Origin: Chaetoceros tenuissimus
Lineage: Eukaryota > Bacillariophyta > Thalassiosirophyceae > Chaetocerotales > Chaetocerotaceae
Length of the DNA stretch: 64,000 bases
Direction: 5' to 3'
Assembly: GCA_021927905.1 (NCBI GenBank)
Contig: BLLK01000029.1
Span: 310,001 to 374,000 of the forward strand
The notes under the pieces were generated by a model that had not been told where the DNA came from, searched no databases, and saw only the letters and a list, made by a program, of their open reading frames with translations. This document shows, in pieces, positions 11,024-22,582 of this stretch (position 1 is the stretch's first letter; each line of letters begins with the position of its first letter). The translations under genes were made by a program, and so were the position numbers.

Positions 11024-11623
11024 TCAGTCTTCTTTTTGTACTACAACATTCCATTCCTCAATATCCCAGGACGTGACAATACCATTTGCAACATAAGGAT
11101 CGTTTTCAGCGTATTGTTTGGCAGCATCATAGTCAGTAAATACAAAAAGTGCTCCATGAGGCACTTCCATATCTTTCTTCCCTGTCGGTCCTCCAGAAAG
11201 GCATTTGTTTTCTTCAATCATCTTTTTTGCCAATGCAATGTGTCTGTATTTGTTTTCATCACAATTCATCGTTAGAGAAAATAGAGAGAAGTTTCTTTAT
11301 CTTCTCGATACAAAAACTAAGAGCACTTACGCTTCTCTATATGGTCCTCTCTTCTCCAACACATCTGGGATGTATTCATATTTCAAAAGGTAATTTGTCG
11401 CAGCCAAGTTTGATGTACGAGTAAAAGATCTAACTGAAGCAGCAGAGGGATTTTTATGTGCAAGAAATGAGAGAACCGACGAGCGTACAATTGAATGCCC
11501 AAACATTTTTGTTCCTATAGACTCAATAGAGTGAAAGTATACTAGAAGATTTGGTGGAAGAGTTTTAGTCAATGAACTAATTGCTTTCTCACTTGAGCCT
11601 TGAGCTTTCAGCTCATTATTCAT
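11024..11623 (-). CDS. YCII-domain protein, probably mitochondrial
   Basis: Two exons (11623-11331 and 11243-11024) join in phase to 170 aa. The domain begins near the junction: PYREAHIALAKK gives the His and preceding Arg typical of YCII proteins, followed by LSGGPTG, GALFVFTDYDAA and AENDPYVANGIV (matching the family pattern of Asp-Pro-Phe/Tyr-Val). YCII domains are small ferredoxin-like folds with a His-Asp pair, of mostly unknown function, related to muconolactone isomerase-like enzymes. Translation may start at the ATG at 11506 rather than 11623: this gives an Arg/Ser-rich presequence without acids, better for mitochondrial import. It shares a divergent promoter with the EDR2-C gene. Confidence 0.8.
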
Positions 11624-11859
11624 TACGAGTCAACAAGAAGAAGCACAGAAGATGTGTCATTTGGCTATATTATTCTGAATAGACAGATTTCAAAATACCA
11701 GGAAGTACGTACGTAATTACTGTAGACCAACAATGATGATGAAGTAAAAGTAGTAGTAAAGAGTGAAGATGAATCTCTACATCACATACATGTTTATTGT
11801 GATCTTAACTTCCTCTCGCACCATTTATATGCACTATTTCGACTACTTGAAAAATCACA
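11624..11859. promoter_or_regulatory. Divergent promoter region with TACGTACGTA palindrome
   Basis: Lies between the YCII gene (minus) and the EDR2-C gene (plus). A GTACGTAC palindrome containing two overlapping ACGT cores lies at 11706-11715. Similar ACGT clusters occur upstream of other genes in the window, compatible with bZIP sites, but this is inference. Confidence 0.35.
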
Positions 11860-12780
11860 ATGGAAAACAAGAAGAAACTGAATCCGCTGCATGCAATGTT
11901 TCGAAGCTGCTCGGGTGCAGCATCTTTCTCGAGTGAAGATGAAGAGTACAACTCTGATGAACTAAATGATATTGCATTGAGCCATCGCAGTGGAATCATT
12001 GGAGTTGGAATTGATCCAATTTTGCCCATGGAGCCAAAACCATTAGATGAAAAGTACTGGGCAGAACCTGACGCGCAGTCATTTCATGTTCGTGGGCCTA
12101 CATACGTCAAAGATAGAATCAAAATGGCATCAGCAGATTCTCTATTTCGGTTATTTGCGGTAGATCTTCTCAAAGTTGAAAAGCCAATCATGAAAGGTAT
12201 GTGCAATCATCCTGACGAACGGGTTCAAAAAGCTCTTGCGGCTGAAAAGGCAGGAAAACCTGAAGGCAAAGTACCACCTTTTATTTTTTGTATAAATATT
12301 ACACTTCCGGGGAAGCCAGCACATCACCTTGTTATGTATTACGCTGTAGATGATATGTCCATATTAAATGCGGAAGACGAGTCTTCAATAACGCCATTCC
12401 ACAGGTTGGCAAAGGATTTCTTCTTTGGAGAATCAAATGATTATAGGGATTCCACATTCAAGTTAATCCCTCGTATTGTCGATGGAAATTTCGTCGTGAA
12501 GAAGGCGGTCGGCAGTAAACCTACTATTTTGGGAAAGAAGGTAAAACAGCACTATATTCGAAGCGATCGATTTTTGGAACTCATTGTGGATGTTGGGAGC
12601 GACAAAATTGCCAAGAAAGTTGTAGGTCTGAGCGTGGGCTATGCGAAGACTCTGGTTGTCGATATGGGTTTTGTATTAGAGGGGAAAAACTCATCGTGTC
12701 TGCCTGAAAATATGATGGGTACAGTGCGCTTGACAAATATTGATTTCAAGGATAAGCTGAGAACAGTGAATCCCTACTGA
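11860..12780 (+). CDS. EDR2 C-terminal domain (DUF1336) protein
   Basis: Single exon, 306 aa. After about 75 polar residues comes the EDR2-C/DUF1336 domain: FHVRGPTYVKDRIKM, the RLFAVDLLKVEKP segment, an FIFCINITLPG strand, HHLVMYYAVDD, then a long region ending with TLVVDMGFVLEGK. In plant EDR2 this domain is C-terminal to PH and START domains and takes part in membrane/lipid-linked signalling; here it stands alone, as is common in algae and oomycetes. There is no signal peptide or membrane helix. Its biochemical function is not established for the stand-alone form. The gene converges on the ABC transporter gene. Confidence 0.85.
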   Translation: MENKKKLNPLHAMFRSCSGAASFSSEDEEYNSDELNDIALSHRSGIIGVGIDPILPMEPKPLDEKYWAEPDAQSFHVRGPTYVKDRIKMASADSLFRLFAVDLLKVEKPIMKGMCNHPDERVQKALAAEKAGKPEGKVPPFIFCINITLPGKPAHHLVMYYAVDDMSILNAEDESSITPFHRLAKDFFFGESNDYRDSTFKLIPRIVDGNFVVKKAVGSKPTILGKKVKQHYIRSDRFLELIVDVGSDKIAKKVVGLSVGYAKTLVVDMGFVLEGKNSSCLPENMMGTVRLTNIDFKDKLRTVNPY

Positions 12781-12882
12781 GGAAAGTGCGGAAGCTAATA
12801 TTATTAAATTAAATCTATTGAAGATGGCTGAAGTAGTTTAGCTAGTATACCTTTGTAGCTGGGGAAGCTTTTAAAAATCATT

Positions 12883-14715
12883 CTACTGCAATTCAGGCAT
12901 AAGCTGAATCAATTCGCTCTTGCTATTTTTACATAGTTCTGCAAATGATCCAGTTTCAGCAATTACTCCATCCTTGAGTACAACAATCTTATCAGCCAAT
13001 TGCAACGACCCAGCACGATGAGAGATCATCAGTAGACCTCTCTTCACTCCTTCAGAATTCCCGTCACGACATGTATGTACAATGTCAGCTACAGCACTTT
13101 CTCCTTCTGCATCCATGGCTGAATTAGGCTCATCCAAAATGAGTAAGAAAGGATCAGACAAAAGAGCCCTAGCCAAAGCTAGTCTTTGCCTTTGTCCTCC
13201 CGACAATTTCGATCCATTTCTTCCAACATTGTACTCAAGTCCTTGTTCTAGCTCAGAAACGAAACCATCACAATTCGCGGACTCGAGTGCTTTCTTGATT
13301 TCTTCTTCGGTCGCTCCAGGATTTGTGTAGGTGACATTCTCTCTTATGCTCATGTCAAAGAATGCTGGTCTTTGTGGCACAAGCTGGATGAGAGATGATT
13401 CGGTCTTGCGATCTAAAGATAAAATATCAACATTTCCGGACGAGGACTTAGCAATCACAGTACCACTCTTTGGTTCATGAAGAGCCATGAGAATACTTGC
13501 TAAAGAACTTTTGCCTGCTCCATTCGCCCCAACCAGAGCCACTACTTCACCTCTCTTAACGTCCATACTGATATTCTTAAGAACCATCTTTTCAGTATTG
13601 GAAGCATATGCAAATGAAACATTTTCAACAGTGATAGCATCAATATCAGAGACCTGAACAGTCTTTGTTTCTTTATTTGCTTCTTGAGTTTCCTCTTGCT
13701 TGTCATCTCCATCCATCAAACTGTAAACACGATCCGCACATATCATACCTTGTGAAATTTTTCCAAGTCCCTTCATAATTCCTGAAGTTCCTAGTCCAAG
13801 TAAAAAGGAGTAGGTTGCGAAACTCTTCAATTCACCATGTGTAAGCTTTCCCTTTGCAACATCTTTACCACCAGAGTGAAAAACCATGACCAATGCAGCA
13901 CTGCTGGCCGAGAACATGAAACCCATAAAGACTCCTTTCGCGAAACTTGCCATCTTTCCAAGTTTCACAACTCTAGACTGCATGTCAATATATTTTTCAA
14001 CTTCGCATTGTTCTCTTGATGAAATCTTGACCATATTTACATTTTCAACTCTCTCAGCAGCAAATGCTTCTGATTCAAGAGCCAAATCTCTCTGTTTCTT
14101 GACAACCTTTTTCACAAATTTATTCAATACAACAGCAGCGGTTCCAATGATCGGAACAATTCCAACAGAGATGGACATCAAATGTGCATCAATCTGAAGC
14201 ATATTACGTGTTGCAAAGATGACACTACATGAGGAACGAATAAGGTTTGCAACACCTGTTGTAATTGTTTCTGCTACTGTATTTACATCCTCACTGAGAA
14301 TAGATTGAATTTCTGCAGGAGATTTTCCATTGGTGTCAGAATCATTTGAAGTCTGAAACCATTCAACATTTCTCTTCATCAACTTGGAGAAAACTTGTGT
14401 CCTGAGTCTCGAAGAGATTCGAGAACTACAATGGTTCAAACAACTTGTTCTCAAGAAAGAAGATACACCTCCCCCAATCACAACAACTAGAAGAGGATTA
14501 CTTGCTGCAGAAGATGTCTTGACTGGACAAGTCTTTGCTTGCTGATCAAGAACTTTTCCTAGAAGTTTGGGTACTGCCTGGTTCGCAATAGAACTACCAA
14601 TCATGGCAAAAGTTCCAAGCAACAATGGCTTGATTTCTTTCTTCAGCTCATTCTTCAGCCGACGCTTGATCTCTTGGCGTCTAGCCTTTTCCTCTTTTGA
14701 CTTTTGACCCTTCAT
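12883..14715 (-). CDS. ABC transporter, half-size exporter (ABCB-like)
   Basis: Single exon, 610 aa. A strongly basic cytoplasmic N-terminus (residues 1-28) precedes a membrane domain of about 30-320 with several hydrophobic segments, e.g. near 30-55, 72-90, 165-200 and 258-320. The nucleotide-binding domain has Walker A GANGAGKSS (about 395), Q-loop LVPQRPAFFD, signature LSGGQRQRLALARAL (about 502), Walker B LLILDEPNSAMD and H-loop MISHRAG. The TMD-NBD order and length fit a half-transporter that dimerises, as in TAP/ABCB types. The D-loop reads NSAMD rather than the usual TSALD. Substrate cannot be told from sequence. No plastid presequence is visible. Confidence 0.9.
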   Translation of the reverse strand: MKGQKSKEEKARRQEIKRRLKNELKKEIKPLLLGTFAMIGSSIANQAVPKLLGKVLDQQAKTCPVKTSSAASNPLLVVVIGGGVSSFLRTSCLNHCSSRISSRLRTQVFSKLMKRNVEWFQTSNDSDTNGKSPAEIQSILSEDVNTVAETITTGVANLIRSSCSVIFATRNMLQIDAHLMSISVGIVPIIGTAAVVLNKFVKKVVKKQRDLALESEAFAAERVENVNMVKISSREQCEVEKYIDMQSRVVKLGKMASFAKGVFMGFMFSASSAALVMVFHSGGKDVAKGKLTHGELKSFATYSFLLGLGTSGIMKGLGKISQGMICADRVYSLMDGDDKQEETQEANKETKTVQVSDIDAITVENVSFAYASNTEKMVLKNISMDVKRGEVVALVGANGAGKSSLASILMALHEPKSGTVIAKSSSGNVDILSLDRKTESSLIQLVPQRPAFFDMSIRENVTYTNPGATEEEIKKALESANCDGFVSELEQGLEYNVGRNGSKLSGGQRQRLALARALLSDPFLLILDEPNSAMDAEGESAVADIVHTCRDGNSEGVKRGLLMISHRAGSLQLADKIVVLKDGVIAETGSFAELCKNSKSELIQLMPELQ

Positions 14716-15068
14716 ATTGGAAGGGTTACACTACAGCAGGTAGTGGAACAAGGGGTGAACAATGCTGATGCATTTAATTTGAAATTGTTCTTTCGCTGTG
14801 TGTGTACGTGTGTACGTGTGTACGTAGACGACGAGAACAGAGAAGAAAATAAGAGAGGGTTCTGCAGATGAGTGGTTTTGAAGAGGGGGGAAAGTTAGGG
14901 GGTCATATTTAACCGTCGGTGTCAACGGTTGCAAAGAAGATACCTTTCTGACTGACGATGACGATGGACGAGAGTTTTTCGTACAGTATCTTTCTTCAAT
15001 CATCTAATCAGTCAATACTATCAGAGACTATCCCGTATCTTCGCACAAATCATTAGTGATTGATAACT
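14716..15068. promoter_or_regulatory. Divergent promoter region, ABC transporter and lumenal cyclophilin
   Basis: 353 bp. A short GT/TACGTG repeat lies at 14797-14827, containing three ACGTG cores spaced 10 bp apart, about 85-110 bp upstream of the ABC transporter start. ACGT cores are bZIP-type binding sites in general; a regulatory role here is inference. Confidence 0.4.
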
Positions 15069-15921
15069 ATGAATATTCTACGTACTCTACTCGTGGTATC
15101 TTCCATTTTTGCGGTGGATGCGTTTGCTCCAGTGCAACAGTCTACTGCTCGTTTGTCTTCGCAGTTGAATGTTGCTCATGATGACCAACACATTGTCAAC
15201 AGAAGAGACGCAGGGATCAAGACTGCAGCGATTGCTGCTAGTGGTGTCCTTGCTGGCCTTCAGGTGAACACACTACAAGCAGGTGCTGAAGATGCGGAAG
15301 GACGTCTTATTGAATTTACCGTGGAAAATTTGGGAGGAGAAGCAGGAAACACTGGCAAAGTTGTAATCAGACTACGAAAGGATTGGGCACCGATTGGAGC
15401 AGAAAGATTCGAGAAGTTGACTGAGATTGGATTCTGGGATGAGGCAAGAGCATTCAGAGTTCTTCCAAACTTTATTGTGCAGTTTGGAATCAATGGGGAC
15501 CCAACCAAACAAGCACTTTGGAGAAAGTCTATTCCAGATGATCCTGTTAAAGTCAGTAACAAGCGTGGAACTGTAACCTTTGCAACTGCTGGACCTAATA
15601 CAAGAACAACACAAATCTTTATAAATACTGGAAACAATGGTGAGCACTGATTGGATGAATTCTTTTTTAGGCTATCAATGCTTTTGTATTTCTTCTTCTA
15701 ACTCTATTTTTCCAAAAGTTTTCCTTGATCGTCAAGGGTTTTCTCCTATTGGTGAAGTTGTCGAAGGAATGGACGTTGTGGAAAAATTTTACAGTGGATA
15801 TGGAGAAGGTGCTCCGTCTGGAAAGGGACCTAATCAAGGAATGATTCAAGCAAAGGGAAATGAATATTTAACAAAGAGCTTTCCAAAGCTTTCATACTTT
15901 TCCTCCGCGAAATTTATTTAA
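15069..15921 (+). CDS. Thylakoid-lumen cyclophilin-type peptidyl-prolyl isomerase
   Basis: Two exons (15069-15639 and 15719-15921) join in phase to 257 aa. Targeting is tripartite: a signal peptide ending in VDAFAPVQQ (the plastid signal/transit motif), a short transit stretch rich in Ser and Arg, then twin arginines at RRDAG followed by a hydrophobic segment and an Ala-rich cleavage site (LQAGA), as in Tat-dependent thylakoid lumen proteins. The cyclophilin domain (about 80-255) has [32 protein letters not shown] and GPNQG landmarks. Like its paralogue at 10147-10917 it lacks the classical active-site His. Inferred role: protein folding or assembly in the thylakoid lumen. Confidence 0.9.
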
Positions 15922-16168
15922 AATTTTACAATCTAAAAGTATTAAATCATAAAATATTCAATATGGTGAAACAATTACAGTAAAACTCGCGATGCTCCTT
16001 GACTGCTTTGTTATTGAGAAAATGAAAGATATGTACTCGTCGAGTGGAATAGTAAGGTAGGGCATCCGGTGATTATGTAGCCACATCCTACATACCTGTC
16101 ATACAGCTATTACAACATAAATACATTACTCCTACGTACGCACGAAGTACGTGTACCGCATGGTTTTG
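15922..16168. other. Intergenic, no gene seen
   Basis: Begins the 2.1 kb gene-poor gap. AT-rich with several ACGT cores at 16130-16155. It ends with the TTTG that forms the left target duplication of the adjoining element. Confidence 0.4.
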
Positions 16169-16189
16169 GGCTGGCGCCAAGATCAGAGT
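16169..16189 (+). repeat. Left terminal inverted repeat of MITE-like element
   Basis: 21 bp, perfect inverted match to 16967-16987, with an internal GGCGCC palindrome. Confidence 0.8.
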
Positions 16190-16966
16190 GAGGTCTGTCC
16201 GTCGAAATTTTGTCGTCAAAAATCTAGTTTATGACTTTTCTCATGAGAACATCTGTTCCGGAGTTTTTCATGAGAAGTTGCAAAATCCTCCACGATGGAA
16301 GCAAGTAATTACATTGAAATATTTCTTTGGACGCCCAATTCAAAAGTAAAACTTGCATAAATTTTTAGCCCAATACTACTTTCAATAACTTTAATGTATA
16401 TAGAATACGGCTGTGAGTTGTGGCTAAAAAATTGATCAAAAATTACCATGTCAATAGAAAATTGTCGCAACTGAATCTATTCCATATATGTACTTTGTTT
16501 GATACTTCAAAGCTTATTCTTCCTTGTTTCTCTTTCAGAAATATAAATGTATATATTTATGGTGTGAGTTGCTTCTGGAAGCATTTCAATTTCGTACTCA
16601 AAACAAATAATACCTAATCGGATGAAGCTACGTAATACAAATCGCCACTTCTTCCCACTACTACCTTCAGGTAATTGGTTTTACAAAAAAGAAAATCATG
16701 CACAACAAACAAAGATATATATATATATATAAATTGCATGAGTAAAGTTTACTACGTATATTTATCTTAGATCATCCCTTTTCCTTTCTGTATTCAAATG
16801 CATTTTTATCGAGCAACTTTGTGTGTTGAGATAGGTAGTGTTGAGTGTTGAGATGTGTTTCACTGGCTCAGAGAATAGGATATGAGCTTATTTCATTTGC
16901 ATAAAAATCTGTCGCATTTTGAGTGTTTTACTTAAGCCTCTAGATATTTAGATTTGCGACTTTTTT

Positions 16967-16987
16967 ACTCTGATCTTGGCGCCAGCC
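16967..16987 (-). repeat. Right terminal inverted repeat of MITE-like element
   Basis: 21 bp, perfect inverted match to 16169-16189; followed directly by the TTTG target duplication. Confidence 0.8.
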
Positions 16988-16991
16988 TTTG

Positions 16992-18027
16992 TTGAAGTGA
17001 AAGAATATTATATAGCTAGATAGATAGATCGATAGGTTTGTTGTGAGTAGCAGCCAATCATATCGCGCAAAACTAGGGGTACATGTTTGATCATAAAATT
17101 AGCTTTTTTGTAAGAAACCTTATACAAATAGGTGTTCTATAAAAATATAATTTTCGAAACAATAACCCTAAAGCAAAGACTCTGCTTTGTTGTGAAATCC
17201 GACCTTTCTCATTTCTCTTCTCACTTCAGCTCGTTGATGCTCAAGAAATCATCTTCAAATGGTCTGACTTGAAAAAGTGCCAACCTTGACAACATAGCAA
17301 TCTCTACCCAAAACAGGTTTCAATTCATAAAAAAAATGTTGGACAGTATAACGGGAGCGATATCTCTTTTTCTTGGTGCATCTTTCGTTCTCTATGTTGG
17401 AACAAAGCCTAAAAAAAGTTGCGAGGATGACATGCACATGCGCCAGATTTCATTCAAAGGGGCAATGAAATATAGTCCAATGGCCATGAAATTACGGTCG
17501 ACGCGAGACGAAATGCATATGTGATCCCTGATGATCAAATTATTCGATCTGCACCACATTGACGAAAGGAAAATAATGAGCAACTTAAAAAGAAGGGTTC
17601 GCAGGATAGGAATGTCTGTAACATTCGCTACTCTCATTTAAAAGCAGAGCCCTCTATTTCCAATCCTTCTCGATGTTCCAGACAAACCAAGCTATGCAAA
17701 TACAAAAATCTTTCAAGTACATAAATATCACATATTAGAACTAACTTTAAGTTTTGAATTACATGTCAAAGAAATGAATCTATTGTACTTTCTCTTTCCA
17801 TTAGAACAATTGATCACAATTATGCGATGAAACATTGTATTCCAGGGTACAATTGATAGTTCAAAGTTAAAGCACCTTTGGAATGTTTGTTGTAAATTAA
17901 ATTGATTTTTCCTGTTCCAAAATTCTCATTCTAGTTTTTCATTGAAAACACACACACACACCACTTGCACTCACACTAAGTAGGTATACTTTCATTTCGG
18001 TCGCGATAGAAGTATGAAATATTCCAA
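16992..18027. other. Intergenic, essentially empty apart from one doubtful small ORF
   Basis: About 1 kb between the MITE-like element and the PAN2 stop codon. Contains a short GATA microsatellite near 17020-17035 and a CA run near 17950. No RNA gene recognised. Confidence 0.4.
17336..17524 (+). CDS. Doubtful small ORF with one hydrophobic segment
   Basis: 62 codons with an ATG. Residues 5-22 are hydrophobic (ISLFLGASFVLYVG within), followed by a Lys/Met-rich hydrophilic tail. It could encode a tail- or signal-anchored micropeptide, but an overlapping antisense frame of similar size exists, there is no recognised family, and the region is otherwise gene-free. Most likely chance. Confidence 0.2.
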   Translation: MLDSITGAISLFLGASFVLYVGTKPKKSCEDDMHMRQISFKGAMKYSPMAMKLRSTRDEMHM

Positions 18028-21000
18028 TTACAATGTCGACACCTTCCAATCACATTGTTGACCTTTTTCATATATTTTCCTTAGAGTTTCCTCGAACGTT
18101 TCATTGGCCTTCAACGTTAATGCTTTCAAGTAAAGTTCGTGGGCAGCTCGAGAATCTTCGACACTATCATGGACTTCAATCTGCATGTCTCTCTGCAACA
18201 AGTAGTTTGCAAGGAATCGAAGTGAAATAAAGCGTCGATTTTCCTGTAGGTAGTAAATGTCAACAGTATCAATGATCTGGAGTGGATTTATTGCCAGATT
18301 AACTACCAAAAAGTCTTGTCGAAGTCCATGTCCAACAAACTTACAACCCCTACTTGGTACAACGATGATAATGAGATAATGATGGCATTAGAAAAATAAT
18401 AGAATACGAAACATCCTCACCGTTGAGCCAAATATCTAATTTTGAGATATGCATGTCTAGATGAGATCAAATGGTGACGACTTAGTTTGGGGTCAAGGTC
18501 AGCTGGTGTGATGCCACTAAATCTTGTCAGGTAATCGACTACTGGCTCGCGAGGTATAACATGATCATCAGAGAGAATATTTCCCGATTTGGAATCAAGT
18601 ATTGAAATTCTTCCTACAGCATTTCTCCCCTCTCTGACTACAACCTTTGAGCCTGTCGCAGTTAAAACAGAAGATTCATTTTCGACTTGAACAAATTCAG
18701 CATCAAACGCCACAGCATCATATTTATTTGGTTTGTCTGTGAAAGCGCAAAGGTAATGTCAGTCATTGCCAACATCATAGAAAATAATACTATGCAATAC
18801 ACTTACACGGGCGAAGTGGTGATAGATCTGTCCAGATTGCATCTGGAATATCAAGTTTTGTATTGGTAACTTCCTCAACATCTGCGTCAACTTGTCTATA
18901 TAAAATAATGCATGGCTCTTTAAAAGACACATGGAATGCCAATGCATCATCGATAGTCGTGTGAGTCACAGATGGTCCGTTAAACAATATCCAATCATCA
19001 GAACCTGGAGACTCTCTCAATTCTTTCAATTCATTTTCAACATACTCTATCCTCTTCAACAAATCTTCTTCCGGCACATCTCGCAGTAATGTAAGACTGG
19101 ATACTCTTTCATGATCATTCAGACACTCCTTCAGATTCTCTAATTGGTTCTTTAATGCACGCTCTTTGTAACTTTTCGGAACTTTAGCGTGAACAATATG
19201 CCTCCCTTGTGATGGCGTTCCTCCATCATTGCATTCTTCATTCAGATAGGAAAGAACAAGATCTAGACGATATCTTGCACATCGAGTTTCTCCTTCTTCC
19301 ATATCTCTTGCGTTTTCCTTTATTGTTTCAATGACACTTGCAGGAAGAGATTTGCCCCTGTAATCTAACCATTTTTCTGAGCCATCCTTTTTCACCAATT
19401 GGCGTGTAACAATATTAAAATCATGGTCAATTTCAATTTCGATCAGTTCAGGGAGCCAATGATCGTAATCATCAGAAGTTTTTCTCCAAAAAGGCAACTT
19501 TTCTTCCCCATGCACACCCGCACATGAACAAGAGAGTGATAAAACCTTTGGTAATGTAGTGATAATCTTCCTCTGAACGACTGTCTCAAATTTCTTGGTG
19601 GCTTCACACCATGCTCGAAGTCGTACATGTTTCGAAAGAGAATACTGAAGGACATGCATGAAATCAGGCAGCTCTTTATCAGAGTTGCCAATAAAGGCTT
19701 CATACGACAACTCAACAGTATAAGTTCTATTGAAGGTTGCAGAAGGGGGACCTGTTCCTGTGATGAAGTGGTTCATGCTGACACTATCGATTCCTTGTAG
19801 AGTATCGATTACCTTTGACTTTATCGTCTTCTTTCCTGTCTGCCTAGTGTTTCTTCCATTTTCCGATATATAAGCTAATTCTTTGTCAAGCTGATGCAAA
19901 ACAAATCGATAAAAAGCTTCCGGACGTCTAGCTTTTTCAGCTGCAGCAGGAGAATCATCAAGGAGGGCTAGAGACGAAGCTTCTTGCATAGTTACAAATG
20001 CAGATAGAAAATTTGATGGTACGAAAGTACCCAATATAGGCTTACAAGGATCTTCTTGCATTCCGGGTGGTTTAGGATGACACATTGCATGAGATGATAT
20101 ATCATTTATTTGATCAAACAAAAACCCAAGCTCTCCCGAAAGCATAGATGCTGCTTTATTTTTCTTCCCTCTAATCTCTAATGTAAATATTTTTTGTTGA
20201 GACTCTAGAATAGAATTTTGAATTTCTGGAACGAAGTAAAGAGCAAGAAGTACCGAACAGATGTAAGAATTACTCATTGTCGGTGGATAGTCATATCCTG
20301 GAAAGATAGTATTATTCAAAGCAGCAAAATCAAAAATACTGAACATGGAGCTTGGAGGACGATCTTTATTTCGATAGCGTTCGGGGATGACTGTATCGGC
20401 CTATGAAAGTATACTTTGAGTCAGTGTGTCAGATAAAAACGATTTAAAATATCAAAAACGCTCACCGTATCTCTATCATTTCCCTTCTTACTTGATTTCC
20501 GTGGATCCGAAACTTTGTAGAAAACATTTTCGAACTTCTTTGATAGAAGTCTATTTGCATTCATCATCTCATTCTTCCCTTTTCCAGCTGGATTCTGATT
20601 AATCAAATTGACACCAAGAGTTGAAGTTTGGATGCTTGAGACGTACTCATCGCGTTGAGTAGCGACTAAAATTTGAGTCAAATTCTCACTCAGCTCTTTC
20701 CTTTGCGCTGGTTTGCATACGTTGTTTGTTAAAGGACCAAAGCTGTATGGATTCCATTCATTATCCACATATGTCGGAGTAATCGTTGGTGGTTTATTCA
20801 TCAAATATGGGTTGAAGATAGACATTGAAGGAGCATCGTGTGCGGCAGATCCTTGTAAAAGAAATGGCTCGATAGAAAGCGGCGGGGGTTCCAAGAAAGT
20901 CGGCGCATCAAGTGGTTCATTGCTCATTTTAACAATATCATCTCCTCTTCTAGGAACTATATTCTCATACCCAGATAGACTATATCGAAATACATTACCA

Positions 21001-22582
21001 AGAGTTGTACCGATAGCAAGGTTTTTCCCAACATAACTCATGGCACTGATAGCTTCATTTATGTCTAATGGTGGATTCAAATAATCATGACTTGTGGTTG
21101 TTTCTTGACTTAAGGATTCAAATGGGTTTATGATTTGAAGACCACCACCATTTTGGCCACTTGCAACAAGAATTCTGTCTTCTAAATTGTGGTTGAGTCC
21201 GGGAATGAAAGTAACAAATCTAGGCCCTCCTTTCAAAACTGAAACTGGATGGCAAATTCCACCCCTTCCTAGAAAACGGATATCAAAAACTAAAACATGT
21301 TCATCTGGAAATGCATAAAGTTGCGAAGACCCATTTACTACGTTTGCTGGACTCCTACTAGAAAAACCCGTTGTACAAATCAAGTTTCCACTTGTGGCAA
21401 CGCAATTGACTCCTCCTGCATGTGCTTTTATTTTTGCTGACTCCATGAAATTTCCTCCACGCCAATTACCATCAAATATGCGTAAAGTACCATCCGAGCA
21501 AGCTGCAATTATATTGGACGTCTCGTGGTTGGTTGCAAGATCAGATATACACATTTTCTTTGACCCGTCATCTGGTCTAACAGCGTGAGAAGCTACAACT
21601 TTCAGCGCACTTGAATATAAATCCATACAAAATAAATTGGTGCCCGATCTGTTCGAAGAAACTCCACCTACTGTGACATGCGTCGCACAGGAACTTATAC
21701 TCTTTTCATCCGTACCATCTTGTGAATAGATGCCTGGATGAAATGTACCAGCTACCATTCCAACAATGTTGTTGCTGCAGACTTGCAAACCACCAGGAGT
21801 ATGTCTGATCATTTCACGGAATTAGTGAGCAGGTGTAAATGGAAAGGTTCAGACAATAAATATGATACAAAAACTCACACCCTAACACCTCCAGGTGAAA
21901 TACTACAATGATAACCTTCGGTTTTCTCATGATTTTCGTTTAAATTGCTCGATGCAACTTTCGAAGAAAACGGCAAAATCTTTGTGATACCCATATGAAA
22001 CCCTTTTGACATCATGTCCAGACCATTCTTGGAAATAGATTGGTATGGAGCTTGAAATGCATGACTTGGAACCTTGAACTTATTCAAGTCAGACTTCCCT
22101 GTTTTTGTGAAAGCACTGCCATATATCGATGATGAAATACTGTCAAGAATTTCTTTCTTTGCTTCTGGATGTGCTGCACATGCCGAATAAAGGGAACCAT
22201 CCGAGAGCAAATGTGTTGCTAGCATGGAACCTCTTTCCGATACCGATGAATTTGTATAACCTCGATGATGTCGTTTTCGATGAAGTTGAACTGTGTGGCC
22301 GGCAACATAAGTAGCATCAGAAGTAGGATCAATCGCAATAGCACTAATTGGTGCAGACTGAATATGGGGAACGAATGGTTGCATTGATTGATAGAATGAC
22401 CCTTCAGGAATATCAATATCTTCTCCAGTTTGATAACCATAGCTATCATAATAATCTCCTCCCTCCATGTATGAGTTAGTCATATCATAATGTTCACCGT
22501 TATAGCTCTCATAATTTGCATTGCCATAGTTTGGCGGATTAAATTCTTCCGCATTTCCGTTCATGCCATAGTAACTATTCAT
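18028..22582 (-). CDS. PAN2: PAN2, catalytic subunit of the PAN2-PAN3 poly(A) nuclease
   Basis: Five exons (22582-21879, 21804-20466, 20400-18807, 18736-18421, 18349-18028) join in phase to 1424 aa. PAN2 shortens mRNA poly(A) tails in the cytoplasm together with PAN3. The order is as in other eukaryotes: an Asn/Tyr-rich N-terminus, a WD40-like region through about residue 560, a linker, an inactive ubiquitin-hydrolase-like domain (about 690-1150), and a DEDD exonuclease (about 1215-1410). Exonuclease motifs are FDAEFVQVE (D1224, E1226), GHGLRQDF and HDSVEDSRAA, so all acidic catalytic positions appear kept. A GTG-initiated extension exists, but the ATG at 22582 is the natural start. Confidence 0.92.

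Larger units (their letters stand above)
16169..16987. mobile_element. MITE-like non-autonomous element with 21 bp terminal inverted repeats
   Basis: The first 21 bp (16169-16189, beginning GGCTGGCGCCAAG) are the exact reverse complement of the last 21 bp (16967-16987, ending CTTGGCGCCAGCC). The element is flanked on both sides by TTTG (16165-16168 and 16988-16991), a likely 4 bp target-site duplication. The 819 bp interior is AT-rich and has no ORF that resembles a transposase; the largest frames are under 70 codons. Beyond the 21 bp the two ends diverge. This pattern is that of a non-autonomous DNA transposon; the superfamily is not identified. Confidence 0.75.
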
